In this document: positions 34,509 to 43,004 of the stretch, piece after piece
How positions within the stretch are numbered: the stretch's first letter is position 1
Layout: each line of letters starts with the position of its first letter
Source of the DNA: JBEDUK01 sp963781595
GTDB taxonomy: Bacteria > Actinomycetota > UBA4738
DNA length: 64,000 nucleotides
Direction of reading: 5' to 3'
Assembly (NCBI GenBank): GCA_963781595.1
Contig: CAWAGG010000006.1
Coordinates: forward strand, 1,178,001-1,242,000
Notes under the pieces: model-generated
The model's input: only the letters and a program-made list of their open reading frames with translations
Told to the model about the DNA's origin: nothing
Databases searched by the model: none
Program-made: the position numbers and the translations under genes

Positions 34509-34949
34509 GATCACCACACCGACGAAGCCTGGGCGTCGGTGGCCCGCCGCGGCGATCGCTTCGCCGCCTTGGAGCCGATCTACTCGGCGGTCAGGGATCG
34601 GTTCGGCGTGGTGGACAAAGACGTCGCCTGCGGCGTGGCCATGCGCCACGACTGGGGACCGCAGTACACCTCCGGGCACTTCACCCGGGGGCGCTCGCCT
34701 GGCTCGGGATCGAAGACTCGCCGTCCTTCGTCGGAGAGCCGCCCTGCCAACGGCTGCGCGGAGCGGTTCATCCGCACCCTGAAGGAGCAGTGCATCTGGG
34801 CCAAGCTCTACGCGAGCCTCGACGAGCTCCGGGAGGCCATCGCGGAGTTCATCGAGCGCTACAACTCGCAGTGGCTGATCGAACGCCACGGCCACCGGAC
34901 CCCTCGGGAGGTCTACACGGCCTGGCTCGAGACGAAGGACGCGGCGTGA
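34509..34949 (+). pseudogene. IS3 orfB, 3' part (DDE integrase core)
   Basis: 147 codons continuing OrfB exactly after the inverted part: DHHTDEAWASVARRGDRFAA, the second Asp in RHDWGPQYTSGHF, and the catalytic Glu in NGCAERFIRTLKEQ. The last part reads ERYNSQWLIERHGHRTPREV. Between the second Asp and the Glu, about 20 codons are read in the wrong frame. The alternative frame gives the expected LAWLGIEDSPSFVGEPP, so one base was lost near 34690 and one gained near 34745. The full OrfB would be 292 aa. Confidence 0.86.
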
Positions 34950-34967
34950 TCGAAACAACGGCAGGAT

Positions 34968-34991
34968 GTGTCCAAGGAACCGGGCCCGGTA
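34968..34991 (-). repeat. IS3 element right terminal inverted repeat
   Basis: GTGTCCAAGGAACCGGGCCC and on, complementary to the left end with a few mismatches. Confidence 0.6.
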
Positions 34992-35032
34992 CACGACGAT
35001 GCAGCGGATCCTTATGACGAAGGGGCAGAGAC

Positions 35033-35611
35033 ATGAGCATGCCACTCGCAACGACCCCGGCGGCCAGGCCGCATGGCGGGTGCGGTCGACCATTCGCCCG
35101 CAGGCTTATTGGCCTGACCGTCGTGCTCTTAGCGTTGGTAGTCGGTCAGGTATCGACTGCAGTGGCTCGCCATGGTGGACCGGAGCGAACCGCATTGCGG
35201 GTCACGCGCACGCAGACGACGGCCTGGCATGCGAGGTGCCGCGGCACGGAGTGCGGGACGGCAGAATACCCTGTCCTGACCTTCCTCAATATACCGGTGC
35301 CAGCTGGCATGGTCCAGGAGGTCATGACCCTTACCTCAGGAATCCGCGTAAGCACCGGCGATCGCGCATTCATCCATGTCTTATACTGCCTCAGCGGAAC
35401 CCCCTGTCCAGTACAGTTTCTCCGGCCAGGGAAATTCCCCATCACAGGTTCGCGCTCTTCGACGATCAGTTTCGACTGGGCTCAGACGATTCCCGGCGGG
35501 ACCGGATATGACTACCAGGTTGAGGTTATCCTCATAGACGCGGATCAGGACGGTGTCGCCAGCATCGTTGGAGCGCCCACCACAGCTGTCTTCGACATGC
35601 GAAGTGGGTGA
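35033..35611 (+). CDS. Hypothetical exported protein with two Cys pairs
   Basis: 192 aa; AAGGGG lies about 9 nt upstream of ATG 35033. Signal peptide about 18-45 (RRLIGLTVVLLALVVGQVST, cleaved after AVA). The mature part has CRGTEC and CLSGTPC, spaced as two tight Cys pairs likely to form disulphides, and a beta-rich remainder (ISFDWAQTIPGGTGYDYQVE). A DADQDG segment could bind calcium. Codon use is A/T-richer than in the flanking tldD-pmbA. I recognise no family. It lies between the IS remnant and the convergent pmbA, in the cargo position of the second duplicated unit. Confidence 0.7.
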   Translation: MSMPLATTPAARPHGGCGRPFARRLIGLTVVLLALVVGQVSTAVARHGGPERTALRVTRTQTTAWHARCRGTECGTAEYPVLTFLNIPVPAGMVQEVMTLTSGIRVSTGDRAFIHVLYCLSGTPCPVQFLRPGKFPITGSRSSTISFDWAQTIPGGTGYDYQVEVILIDADQDGVASIVGAPTTAVFDMRSG

Positions 35612-35662
35612 TGCCCCACTTGCGGAGAGTGCTACATAGTCAAGTCGGGGAGCCATGCCCAA

Positions 35663-37030
35663 TCAGTGATCGCTGGCGCCGCTGAAGTTGAACCGCGCGA
35701 TCTTCAGCGCGGGTACCCGTGAGCCGGCGAAGAAGAACTCGCTCGCGGCTTCGAGGTCTCGCCCCACCATCTGCACCTCCGACAGCGCCGCCAGGATCGA
35801 CTGCGTGTACCGGAGGTTCTTCACCGGCGACGTGACCTTGCCGTCCTCGATCAGCCAGGTCCCGTCCCGGGTCATCCCCGTGATGATGCTCTCGATCGGC
35901 TGGACGACGTTCGAATAGTGGAACCGCGTCACCAGCAACCCGCGCGACGTCGCCGCGATCATGTCCTCGACCGACGAGTCACCCGGCTCCAGCCGCAGGT
36001 TCAGCGGGAACGCGCCGTCCGGGTTCGGCGCCGGCAACCCGTGTCCGGTCGATGTCGTGCCGACCTGCTTCGCGCTGCGCCGGTCGTGCACTCCGGTGCG
36101 GAACGCCCCGTGGTCGATCAGCGTCACCCGCTGCTTCGGCGTCCCTTCGAAGTCGAACGGCAGCCCGATCACGTCCGGATCCAGAGCGTCGTCGACGATC
36201 GTCACGGCGTCGGCCGCCACGCGCTGTCCCTCCTTGCCGGACAGCGGTGAGCGGCCCTCGGCGATCGAGCGGCCGTTGAAGCCGATGTACGCGAGGAACC
36301 CGACCAGCGTGGACACGGCCAGCGGTTCCAGCACGACCTCGTACGTGCCCGGCGTGATGTCCTGAGGGTCCTGGCTGTCCCTAGCCTTCCCGAACGCGCG
36401 CCGGCCGACCGCGGCCGCGTCGTTCCCGCCGAACGACGGCGCCCACGACTCGGCCGTCCCGGCCCCGCCGCCCCCGCCGGAGACGACCGTGCTGGCGCCG
36501 GCCTGCGTGTACGGCGCGTAGCAGAACTGCCCGTCGCTATTCGCCAGCGCGACCTCGACCGCCTCGGTCTCGACCGCGCCGGCCGCGCGGAAGCCGTCGC
36601 CGACCTCACCGACCAGCGCGGCGACGGCTTCGGCCCGGCTCTCCGGCGTGATCTCCGCGGTCGCCGCGTCGAACGCCTCCTTCGCGGGCGGCGACGCCGG
36701 CGGCGCGAGGCCGGGGAACAACGTGTCGGCGACGGCGACGTTCGCCATCTCCAGGGCGCTCGCCGCGGCCGCGCGGGCGCCCTCGGGCGTGAAGTCGTTC
36801 GTCGACGCGACCCCGGTCCGGCCCGCGGTGACCGCCCGCACGCGGAGCGCCGTGTCCTCGCGCCACGTGCTCTGGTGGATGCTCGAATTCGCGAAGCGCG
36901 TCAGACCGCCCCATTCGTGGAAGAACAGGACCTCGACCCCGTCGGCGCCTGGGAGGTCCAGCGCGGCCTCGGCGACGCGGCGGACCTCGTCGGGGCCGAT
37001 GCGTTCGGGCACGCGGTCCACGACGGCCAC
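35663..37030 (-). CDS. pmbA: PmbA/TldE-family metalloprotease-like subunit
   Basis: 455 aa from GTG 37030, which lies 2 bp behind the tldD stop; the frame is open further upstream but overlaps tldD. Features of the PmbA (TldE) family: NSSIHQSTWREDTALRVRAV, SNDGQF-like ANSDGQFCYAPY, and the C-terminal RLEPGDSSVEDMIAATSRGL and VTRFHYSNVVQPIE. TldE lacks the HExxxH motif and works as the partner of TldD in a protease that digests unfolded or modified peptides, known for microcin B17 maturation and CcdA decay. Its 3' end is duplicated at 30384. Confidence 0.93.
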   Translation of the reverse strand: MAVVDRVPERIGPDEVRRVAEAALDLPGADGVEVLFFHEWGGLTRFANSSIHQSTWREDTALRVRAVTAGRTGVASTNDFTPEGARAAAASALEMANVAVADTLFPGLAPPASPPAKEAFDAATAEITPESRAEAVAALVGEVGDGFRAAGAVETEAVEVALANSDGQFCYAPYTQAGASTVVSGGGGGAGTAESWAPSFGGNDAAAVGRRAFGKARDSQDPQDITPGTYEVVLEPLAVSTLVGFLAYIGFNGRSIAEGRSPLSGKEGQRVAADAVTIVDDALDPDVIGLPFDFEGTPKQRVTLIDHGAFRTGVHDRRSAKQVGTTSTGHGLPAPNPDGAFPLNLRLEPGDSSVEDMIAATSRGLLVTRFHYSNVVQPIESIITGMTRDGTWLIEDGKVTSPVKNLRYTQSILAALSEVQMVGRDLEAASEFFFAGSRVPALKIARFNFSGASDH

Positions 37031-37032
37031 GT

Positions 37033-38478
37033 TCAGCGCACCCCGACCTGGACGTCCCGGAACCTGGCCGGCGCCGCGCCGTGGCCGACGTGCGCGCCCT
37101 GCCCCGGTTGGCCCTTCCCGCAGTTCGGCGTGCCCCACAGGCCCCACGCCTCCGGGCCGCCGATCGCGTCGCACGAGCCCCAGAACTCGGTCGTGATCCC
37201 CGTGTAGTTCGGGTTCCGGTACATCTCGCCGAGCACGCCGTCCTTGATGCGCCAGGCGACCTCGCAGCCGAACTGGAAGTTCACGCGCTTGTCGTCGATC
37301 GACCAGGACGTGTTCGTCTCCATGAAGATCCCGTCCGCGGTGTCGCCGACGATCTCCTCGAGCGTCCCGTCGCGCGGCTCGAGGTTGATGTTCGTCATCC
37401 GGATCAGCGGGAGGTGCCGCCAGCCGTCGGCGCGCATCGCGCCGGTCGAACGCGCGTCGGTGCCCAGCACCGGCGCGGTCTCGCGGCTGGAGATGAACCC
37501 CTCGAAGATCCCGTCGGTGATGATCGGGACGCGCTGTGCGGGGACGCCCTCGTCGTCGAAGCCGAACGTCCCCAGGCCACAGGGGATCGTCGCGTCGGCG
37601 ACGACGGTCACCAGCGGGCTCCCGTAGCGCAGGTGCCCGCGGTCACCGATCGTGAGGAACGACGTGCCCGCGTAGGCCTCCTCCATCCCCAGCACGCGGT
37701 CCAGCTCGGTCGGGTGGCCGATCGACTCGTGGACCTGGTTCGCCACCTGCGTCGGCTCGAGGATCAGCGTCGTCACGATCGACGGGCATTCGGGCGCGGT
37801 GAGCAGCTCGACCGCCTGGGTCGCGACGCGTTCGGCCTCGCCGACCAGGTCCAGCGCCCGCATGTGTTCGAACCCCGCGGCCCGGATGTCGCCGCGGAAC
37901 GAGTTCGGGTACGAACGCCGCTGCACCTCGCCGTCCGCGACCGCGGTGGCCTCGATCCCGCCGCCGCAGTGCACGATCGTCTGGTCGATCTCCGCGCCCT
38001 CGCTGGAGACGAACGCGGTCCGCCGCCGCAGCAGGTCGAACGACGCTTCGCCGAAAGTCACGCCCTTCACGGCCTGCATGCGCGCGCTGGCGTCCATCAG
38101 CAGGGCGACCTTCTCGGCGAGCGGCACCTCGAACGGGTCCTCTTCGATCGGCGTCGACCACGTCGCGCGGACGGGTTCGACCTCGGCCATGCGCACCGGC
38201 TCCATCGGCAGGCGCGCGGCCGCACGCGCGATCGCGACGGCCTGCCGGGCGGTCCGTTCGACGTCCTCCTGATCGGTGCGCGCGGTGGCGGCGAAGCCCC
38301 AGTAGTCGTTCACCAGGACGCGGACGCCGAGGCCGCGGGAGGTCGAACGGTCGACGCCCTCCATCTCCTGGTTCTTGACGGTCATCGCCTCGGTCTCGTC
38401 CGAACCGAAGCGCGCGTCCGCGTAGTCGGCGCCAGCGCGCCGCGCGGCCTCGACCGCCTCTCGTGCCACCTCGAGCAT
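37033..38478 (-). CDS. tldD: TldD metalloprotease
   Basis: 481 aa from 38478 (MLEVAREAVEAARRAG); the upstream extension of the frame is not family-like. The zinc site HESIGHPTELDR (His250, Glu251, His255) is the TldD HExxxH motif. Other conserved segments are NTSWSIDDKRVNFQFGCEVA and the C-terminal GHGAAPARFRDV. It forms the TldD-TldE protease with the next gene (2 bp apart), with the active site in this subunit. The pair is upstream of, and points toward, the duplicated exported protein region. Whether it processes those exported proteins is unknown, and it should be cytoplasmic. Confidence 0.95.
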   Translation of the reverse strand: MLEVAREAVEAARRAGADYADARFGSDETEAMTVKNQEMEGVDRSTSRGLGVRVLVNDYWGFAATARTDQEDVERTARQAVAIARAAARLPMEPVRMAEVEPVRATWSTPIEEDPFEVPLAEKVALLMDASARMQAVKGVTFGEASFDLLRRRTAFVSSEGAEIDQTIVHCGGGIEATAVADGEVQRRSYPNSFRGDIRAAGFEHMRALDLVGEAERVATQAVELLTAPECPSIVTTLILEPTQVANQVHESIGHPTELDRVLGMEEAYAGTSFLTIGDRGHLRYGSPLVTVVADATIPCGLGTFGFDDEGVPAQRVPIITDGIFEGFISSRETAPVLGTDARSTGAMRADGWRHLPLIRMTNINLEPRDGTLEEIVGDTADGIFMETNTSWSIDDKRVNFQFGCEVAWRIKDGVLGEMYRNPNYTGITTEFWGSCDAIGGPEAWGLWGTPNCGKGQPGQGAHVGHGAAPARFRDVQVGVR

Positions 38479-38597
38479 CGAACGCCCTCCCACGCCACCC
38501 CCGGGGGAGCGGACGGGCGCCAGGCTACAGGAGCGCTGCCGTGCGTGGCTCGAACGGCCGTTCAAGGTTCCGCGACCCGGCTATCCTTCGGCGCACG

Positions 38598-39629
38598 ATG
38601 CGGTTCGGCGTCCACCTCGGGTACTGGGGCTCGCAGCCGAACGACTTCATGGCGCTGGCGACGGGCGCCGAGCGCCTGGGGTTCGATTCGATCTGGAGCG
38701 CCGAGGCGTATGGGTCCGACGCGGTCACGCTGATCACGTGGGCGGCGGCGCGGACGAACGCGATCGGCGTCGGCACGGCCGTGATGCAGATGCCGGCCCG
38801 AACCCCCGCCGCGACCGCGATGACGGCGATCACGCTCGACCACCTGACGGGCGGCCGGTTCCGCCTGGGGCTGGGGACGTCGGGGCCGCAGGTCAGCGAG
38901 GGATGGCACGGGGTGGAGTTCGGCAAGCCGCTCCAGCGAACCCGCGAGTACGTGGAGATCGTCCGTCGGATCCTTCGGCGTGACGCGCCGGTCGAGTTCC
39001 ACGGCGAGGTCTACGACGTCCCGGTGCAGGGCGGTTCGGGCCTCGGCAAGCCGCTGAAGACGATCGTGCACCCGCTGCGTTCCGACCTGCCGATCTACCT
39101 CGCCGCGATCGGGCCGAAGAACGTCGCCCTCGCGGCCGAGATCGCCGACGGCTGGCTGCCGACGTTCTACGCGCCCGCGCACGCATCGATGCACGGCGCC
39201 TGGCTGGACGAGGGGTTCGCCCGGCGCGGGGACGCGGACGGCGGCGACCGCGGGCGCGCCTCGTTCGACATCGCCCCGATGGTCAGCGTCGTGGTCGGCG
39301 ACGACGTCCAGGCCTGCCGGGACATGGTCAAGCCGTTCCTCGCGCTGTACGTCGGAGGCATGGGCGCGCGCGGGCGGAACTTCTACAACGACCTGGTCCG
39401 CCGGTACGGCTACGAGGAGGCCGCCGACGCGGTCCAGTCGCTGTACCTCGAGGGCCGCAAGGGCGAAGCGGCCGGCGCGATCCCCGACGACCTGGTGGAC
39501 GACGTCGCGCTGGTCGGGCCGCCCGAGCGGATCGCCGAGCGGCTTCCGCTGTGGCGCGATGCCGGCGTGACGACGTTGATCGCGACCACCTGGCAGGTCG
39601 AAGCCCTTGAGGCACTGGCCGCAACGTGA
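38598..39629 (+). CDS. LLM-class (F420-dependent type) oxidoreductase
   Basis: 343 aa from ATG 38598. The luciferase-like barrel is shown by MRFGVHLGYWGSQPNDF, AERLGFDSIWSAEAYGSDA and GGRFRLGLGTSGPQVSEGWH, with YLAAIGPKNVALAAEIADGW. The length and the SGPQVSEGWHG signature are typical of actinobacterial F420-dependent 'MSMEG_2906'-like enzymes. Substrate unknown. It is divergent from tldD, with 119 bp between starts. Confidence 0.9.
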   Translation: MRFGVHLGYWGSQPNDFMALATGAERLGFDSIWSAEAYGSDAVTLITWAAARTNAIGVGTAVMQMPARTPAATAMTAITLDHLTGGRFRLGLGTSGPQVSEGWHGVEFGKPLQRTREYVEIVRRILRRDAPVEFHGEVYDVPVQGGSGLGKPLKTIVHPLRSDLPIYLAAIGPKNVALAAEIADGWLPTFYAPAHASMHGAWLDEGFARRGDADGGDRGRASFDIAPMVSVVVGDDVQACRDMVKPFLALYVGGMGARGRNFYNDLVRRYGYEEAADAVQSLYLEGRKGEAAGAIPDDLVDDVALVGPPERIAERLPLWRDAGVTTLIATTWQVEALEALAAT

Positions 39630-39648
39630 TCATGGAGGTCCATGGGCC

Positions 39649-40326
39649 ATGCCCGAGGGGATGAACGCCGAGGTCGCCGAGGAGCTGGGCGAACGCAAGG
39701 AGCCGCGGAGCAGGGGCCGGGAGGAGTTCGTCGAGATCCTGGAGGCCCTCGTGTTGGCGCTGGTCGCGATCGCGACCGCCTGGAGCGGCTATCAGGGCGC
39801 CGAATGGGACGGCAGGCAGGCGCTCCTGTACGGACAGTCCTCGACGATGCGCGTGGACGCGGGCGTCGCCGCGACCGAAGGCGGGGAGCAGCGTCTGCAG
39901 GACACCGCGACCTTGAATACGTGGATCTCTGCCAAGACCACGGGCGACGAGGAAGTCGCGAAGCTCTACGTGCGGCGGTTCAGCCCCGAGTACATCGTCG
40001 CGTTCTACGCGTGGCTCAAGACCGCGCCGCTCGTCGACCCGAACGCCCCGCCAGGCCCGACGTTCATGCCGCAGTACCACAACGCGCTCCTCGAGCGATC
40101 GCATACGCTGAACACCCGCGCGAGCATGCTGTTCGCCGACGGAACCGAGGCGCGCCGAACCGCCGCGAAGTACGTCCGAGTGACCGTCTTGTTCGCGACG
40201 GTCCTCTTCCTGATCGCCCTGTCCCAGCGGTTCAAGCTCCGGAACGTCCGCGTCGCGACCATCGTCGTCGCCGGCGTCGTGCTGGCCTTCGCCCTCGTAT
40301 CCGTGAGCACCTACCCGCGCATATAG
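39649..40326 (+). CDS. Membrane protein (DUF4337-like)
   Basis: 225 aa from ATG 39649, eight bases after GGAGGTC. One helix near residues 30-48 (ILEALVLALVAIATAWSGYQ) is followed by a long soluble part with QALLYGQSSTMRVDAG, and two helices at the C-terminus (VTVLFATVLFLIALSQRF and VATIVVAGVVLAFALVSV). This three-helix layout with AWSxYQ-A-xW is what I associate with DUF4337 proteins, whose role is unknown. A second small protein follows 14 bp later. Confidence 0.6.
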   Translation: MPEGMNAEVAEELGERKEPRSRGREEFVEILEALVLALVAIATAWSGYQGAEWDGRQALLYGQSSTMRVDAGVAATEGGEQRLQDTATLNTWISAKTTGDEEVAKLYVRRFSPEYIVAFYAWLKTAPLVDPNAPPGPTFMPQYHNALLERSHTLNTRASMLFADGTEARRTAAKYVRVTVLFATVLFLIALSQRFKLRNVRVATIVVAGVVLAFALVSVSTYPRI

Positions 40327-40340
40327 GATCGGTGACCTCG

Positions 40341-40811
40341 ATGATCGAACCTTCTCCCGGCGACCCTCGGTTCCGGCGGTTCAACGCCGTCGTCACGTTC
40401 GTCATCTGCGCGGCCGTCGCCGGCGCCGCGGCCCGGTACGAGCACCAGCGGCGCAAATGGTGGGGTTCGAACCACCCGCTCACGAAGCCGAAGGCCGGGA
40501 TCGAGAAGACGAGGGTCGTGGTCCGGAACCAACGCGCGAACCTGGGCGAGGTGCGCGAGGGGATGGGGAGCATCTCCGAGGCCGTCCGCCTCGCACGGGC
40601 CGGCGGGCCCGGTGCGGCCGCCGCTCCCGTCGCCTCCCGACAGCGCCTCGGGGAGAGCCTGGCCGGGACGCTCCGGTCCGCCAGGTCGCGGGACGACATC
40701 CGCCGGGCCGCGAGGGCTCGCGCCGAGGCCGTCCGGCTCGCCACGGCGAAGGCCCGCGACGTGGCGAAGCGCACGCGGCCGCCGCGTTCGCCCTCGTCCG
40801 ACGTGGGGTAG
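40341..40811 (+). CDS. Small membrane-anchored basic protein
   Basis: 156 aa from ATG 40341; GTG 40332 is possible. A short hydrophobic helix at about residues 15-32 (NAVVTFVICAAVAGAAARY) is followed by a highly basic, helical Ala/Arg-rich part (RLGESLAGTLRSARSRDDIR). No known domain. It is likely co-expressed with the upstream DUF4337-like gene. Low complexity makes this the least certain of the set, but the start, spacing and codon use are coding-like. Confidence 0.5.
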   Translation: MIEPSPGDPRFRRFNAVVTFVICAAVAGAAARYEHQRRKWWGSNHPLTKPKAGIEKTRVVVRNQRANLGEVREGMGSISEAVRLARAGGPGAAAAPVASRQRLGESLAGTLRSARSRDDIRRAARARAEAVRLATAKARDVAKRTRPPRSPSSDVG

Positions 40812-40861
40812 GGTTCCGTTCGCGCCTCGGCCGTCGGCCGGCCGGCGCGGGGGTCGAAGCC

Positions 40862-41800
40862 ATGGGTATGCTCGAGGGGAAGGTCGCGGTCATCACCGGC
40901 GCGGGCCGCGGGATCGGCCGCGGCGAGGCGCTGCAGTTCGCCGGGGAGGGCGCGAAGGTCGTCGTGAACGACCTGGGCGGCGATTGGGACGGCACCGGCG
41001 CGGACGACCGCGCCGCCTCCCAGGTGGTCGAAGAGATCCGCGCCGCCGGCGGAGAGGCGGTCGCCCATTTCGACGACATCAGCGAGGAGGCCGGGGCCGC
41101 GTCGCTGATCGCGACCGCGATGGAGGCGTTCGGCTCGCTGGACGCGGTCGTGAACAACGCCGGGATCCTCCGCGACAAGATGGTGTTCAACATGGGCGCT
41201 GACGACTGGGACGCGGTCATGAAGGTCCATCTGCGTGGGCACTTCCTGGTGACCCGCGCGGCCGCGCAGCACTGGCGCGAGCGCTCGAAGGCCGGTGAGC
41301 CGGTGAACGCCTCGATCGTGAACACGTCCTCGACGTCGGGCATCCTCGGCAACGCGGGCCAGTCGAACTACGGCGCGGCGAAGGCGGGCATCGCCGCGTT
41401 CTCCTGCATCACGGCGATGGAGCTGCAGCGCTACGGCGTGCGCGTGAACGCGATCGCGCCCGGCGCGCGCACCCGGATGACCGAGAAGACGTTCGGCGAC
41501 CTCTCGATCGCCGAGGGGGCGTTCGACGTGCTCGCGCCGGAGAACGTGGCGCCGCTGGTCGCGTACCTGTCCAGCGACGCCGCGGTCCACATCACCGGCC
41601 AGCTGTTCTACATCGCCGGCGGCCTGATCCAGCTGTACCAGGGCTGGACGCCGGTCTCGCAGCTGTCGAAGGACGAACGCTGGACGCCGACCGAGCTCGC
41701 GGACCGGATGGGAGACCTGTTCGGCGAACGTCCGACCGTGTACAACCCGCAGCGGTCGGCGTTCCGCGACCAGGCGGGGATCCAGGGCGGCACGGTCTAG
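40862..41800 (+). CDS. SDR-family 3-hydroxyacyl-CoA dehydrogenase/ketoreductase-like protein
   Basis: 312 aa from ATG 40862. Rossmann motif VITGAGRGIGRGEAL; NNAGILRD; catalytic Ser in NTSSTSGILG; Tyr and Lys in SNYGAAKAGI. The VNNAGILRDKMVFNMGADDW and MKVHLRGHF segments resemble SDRs in fatty acid and sterol side-chain oxidation (HSD17B4-like, FabG-like). A C-terminal extension of about 50 residues (WTPVSQLSKDERWTPTELAD) goes beyond the SDR core. It is followed 13 bp later by an amidohydrolase with a TTG start. The substrate is not defined. Confidence 0.9.
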   Translation: MGMLEGKVAVITGAGRGIGRGEALQFAGEGAKVVVNDLGGDWDGTGADDRAASQVVEEIRAAGGEAVAHFDDISEEAGAASLIATAMEAFGSLDAVVNNAGILRDKMVFNMGADDWDAVMKVHLRGHFLVTRAAAQHWRERSKAGEPVNASIVNTSSTSGILGNAGQSNYGAAKAGIAAFSCITAMELQRYGVRVNAIAPGARTRMTEKTFGDLSIAEGAFDVLAPENVAPLVAYLSSDAAVHITGQLFYIAGGLIQLYQGWTPVSQLSKDERWTPTELADRMGDLFGERPTVYNPQRSAFRDQAGIQGGTV

Positions 41801-41813
41801 GAGGGGGCAGGGT

Positions 41814-43004
41814 TTGGCGACGTACTTCGCGAACGTCACGCTCTTCGACGGGCGTCGCGTGCACGAGCACGCCGGCGTCCTGACGGCGGCCGGCGCGATC
41901 GAGTGGGTCGGCTCACACGCGCGCGCGCCACGCGAGGCGCGGGACGCCGCGGCGGTCGTCGAGCGGAAGGGGCTGACGCTGACGCCCGGGCTGATCGACT
42001 GCCACGTGCACCTGTGCTTCGACGGTTCGCCGGACTTCGTCGCCGAGGCTCGCGTGACCGAGCCATACGCCGCGGTCAAGTGCGTGGCGAACGCGGCCAA
42101 GCACCTGGCGAACGGCGTGACCACGGTCCGGGACCTCGGCGGATCCCGCGATGTCGCCACCGACGTCGGACGCGCGATCGCCGACGGCCGCGTGCCCGGC
42201 CCGCGCGTGGTCGCGAGCGGCACGGCGCTCACGGTGACGGGTGGTCACGGGTGGAACTCGTTCGCCCGGCAGACCGACGGCGCCGACGCCATGCGGGTCG
42301 CGGTCCGCGAGCAGATCCGCGCCGGGGCGCGTTCGATCAAGATCGTGGCGACGGGCGGCGTGCTGACGCCGGGCGTGTCGGTGGACTTCACCGCGTTCAC
42401 GCCCGAGGAGGTCGAGGCGGCCGTCGACGAGGCGCACAAGTGGGGCGTGCCGATCGCCGCGCACGCGATCGGCCGGACGGGGATCGCGTACTGCGTCGCG
42501 GCCGGGATCGATTCGATCGAACACGGCGCGCAGATCGACGGCCCCATCGCGAAGGAGATGAAGGAACGCGGCACGGTCCACGTGCCGACGATCGCGGCGC
42601 TCCTCGGCATCACGGGCCATCCCGAGGACGTGCCCTCGTATGCCGTCGAGAAGGGGCTGCAGATCATCGACATGGCGAAGGACGCGCTGCGGCGTTCGAT
42701 CCGGGCCGGGGTCCGGATCGCGTGTGGGACCGACGCCGGCACGCCGCACAACCCCCACGGCAGCGCGCCGAAGGAGGTCGTGTCGATGGTGGAGTGGGGG
42801 CTCACGCCGCTGAAGGCGCTGCAGGCGGCGACGTCGAACGCCGCGGCGCTGCTTCGGGTCGACGACGTGACGGGGAGCGTCGAACCCGGCAAGGCCGCCG
42901 ATCTGGTCGCGTATGAGGGCGACCCGCTGGACGATCCGACCGTCCTGCTGGCGCCGAGGTCCGTCTGGAAGGACGGCGAGGTCGTGGCCGGCGTGGCGCC
43001 GTGA
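41814..43004 (+). CDS. Amidohydrolase family metalloenzyme (imidazolonepropionase/prolidase-like)
   Basis: 396 aa with a rare TTG start at 41814, supported by GGAGGGGG 5-10 nt upstream. Metal-site motifs: LIDCHVHL, ARSIKIVATGG with the Lys that is carbamylated in this group, AHAIG, SIEHGAQID and CGTDAGTPHN. A second small beta-domain is made from both termini (FANVTLFDGRRV; GSVEPGKAADLVAYEGDPL). These enzymes cleave cyclic amides or dipeptides; the Xaa-Pro dipeptidase-like group is the nearest guess. The stop overlaps the next gene by 4 nt (GTGA). Confidence 0.9.
   Translation: MATYFANVTLFDGRRVHEHAGVLTAAGAIEWVGSHARAPREARDAAAVVERKGLTLTPGLIDCHVHLCFDGSPDFVAEARVTEPYAAVKCVANAAKHLANGVTTVRDLGGSRDVATDVGRAIADGRVPGPRVVASGTALTVTGGHGWNSFARQTDGADAMRVAVREQIRAGARSIKIVATGGVLTPGVSVDFTAFTPEEVEAAVDEAHKWGVPIAAHAIGRTGIAYCVAAGIDSIEHGAQIDGPIAKEMKERGTVHVPTIAALLGITGHPEDVPSYAVEKGLQIIDMAKDALRRSIRAGVRIACGTDAGTPHNPHGSAPKEVVSMVEWGLTPLKALQAATSNAAALLRVDDVTGSVEPGKAADLVAYEGDPLDDPTVLLAPRSVWKDGEVVAGVAP

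Larger units (their letters stand above)
33696..34991 (+). mobile_element. IS3-family insertion sequence with an internal inversion (defective)
   Basis: Imperfect terminal inverted repeats: the left end (33696-33719) reads ACCGCACCCGGTTCCTTTGG and on; the right end, read inward, gives ACCGGGCCCGGTTCCTTGG. Between them lie an orfA and an orfB of the IS3 type. A 494-bp internal segment (34015-34508) is inverted relative to both ends, splitting both genes. Restoring its orientation gives uninterrupted joints in orfA and orfB. Two further compensating indels in the DDE domain make it non-functional even if re-inverted. No clear target-site duplication was found. Confidence 0.88.
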
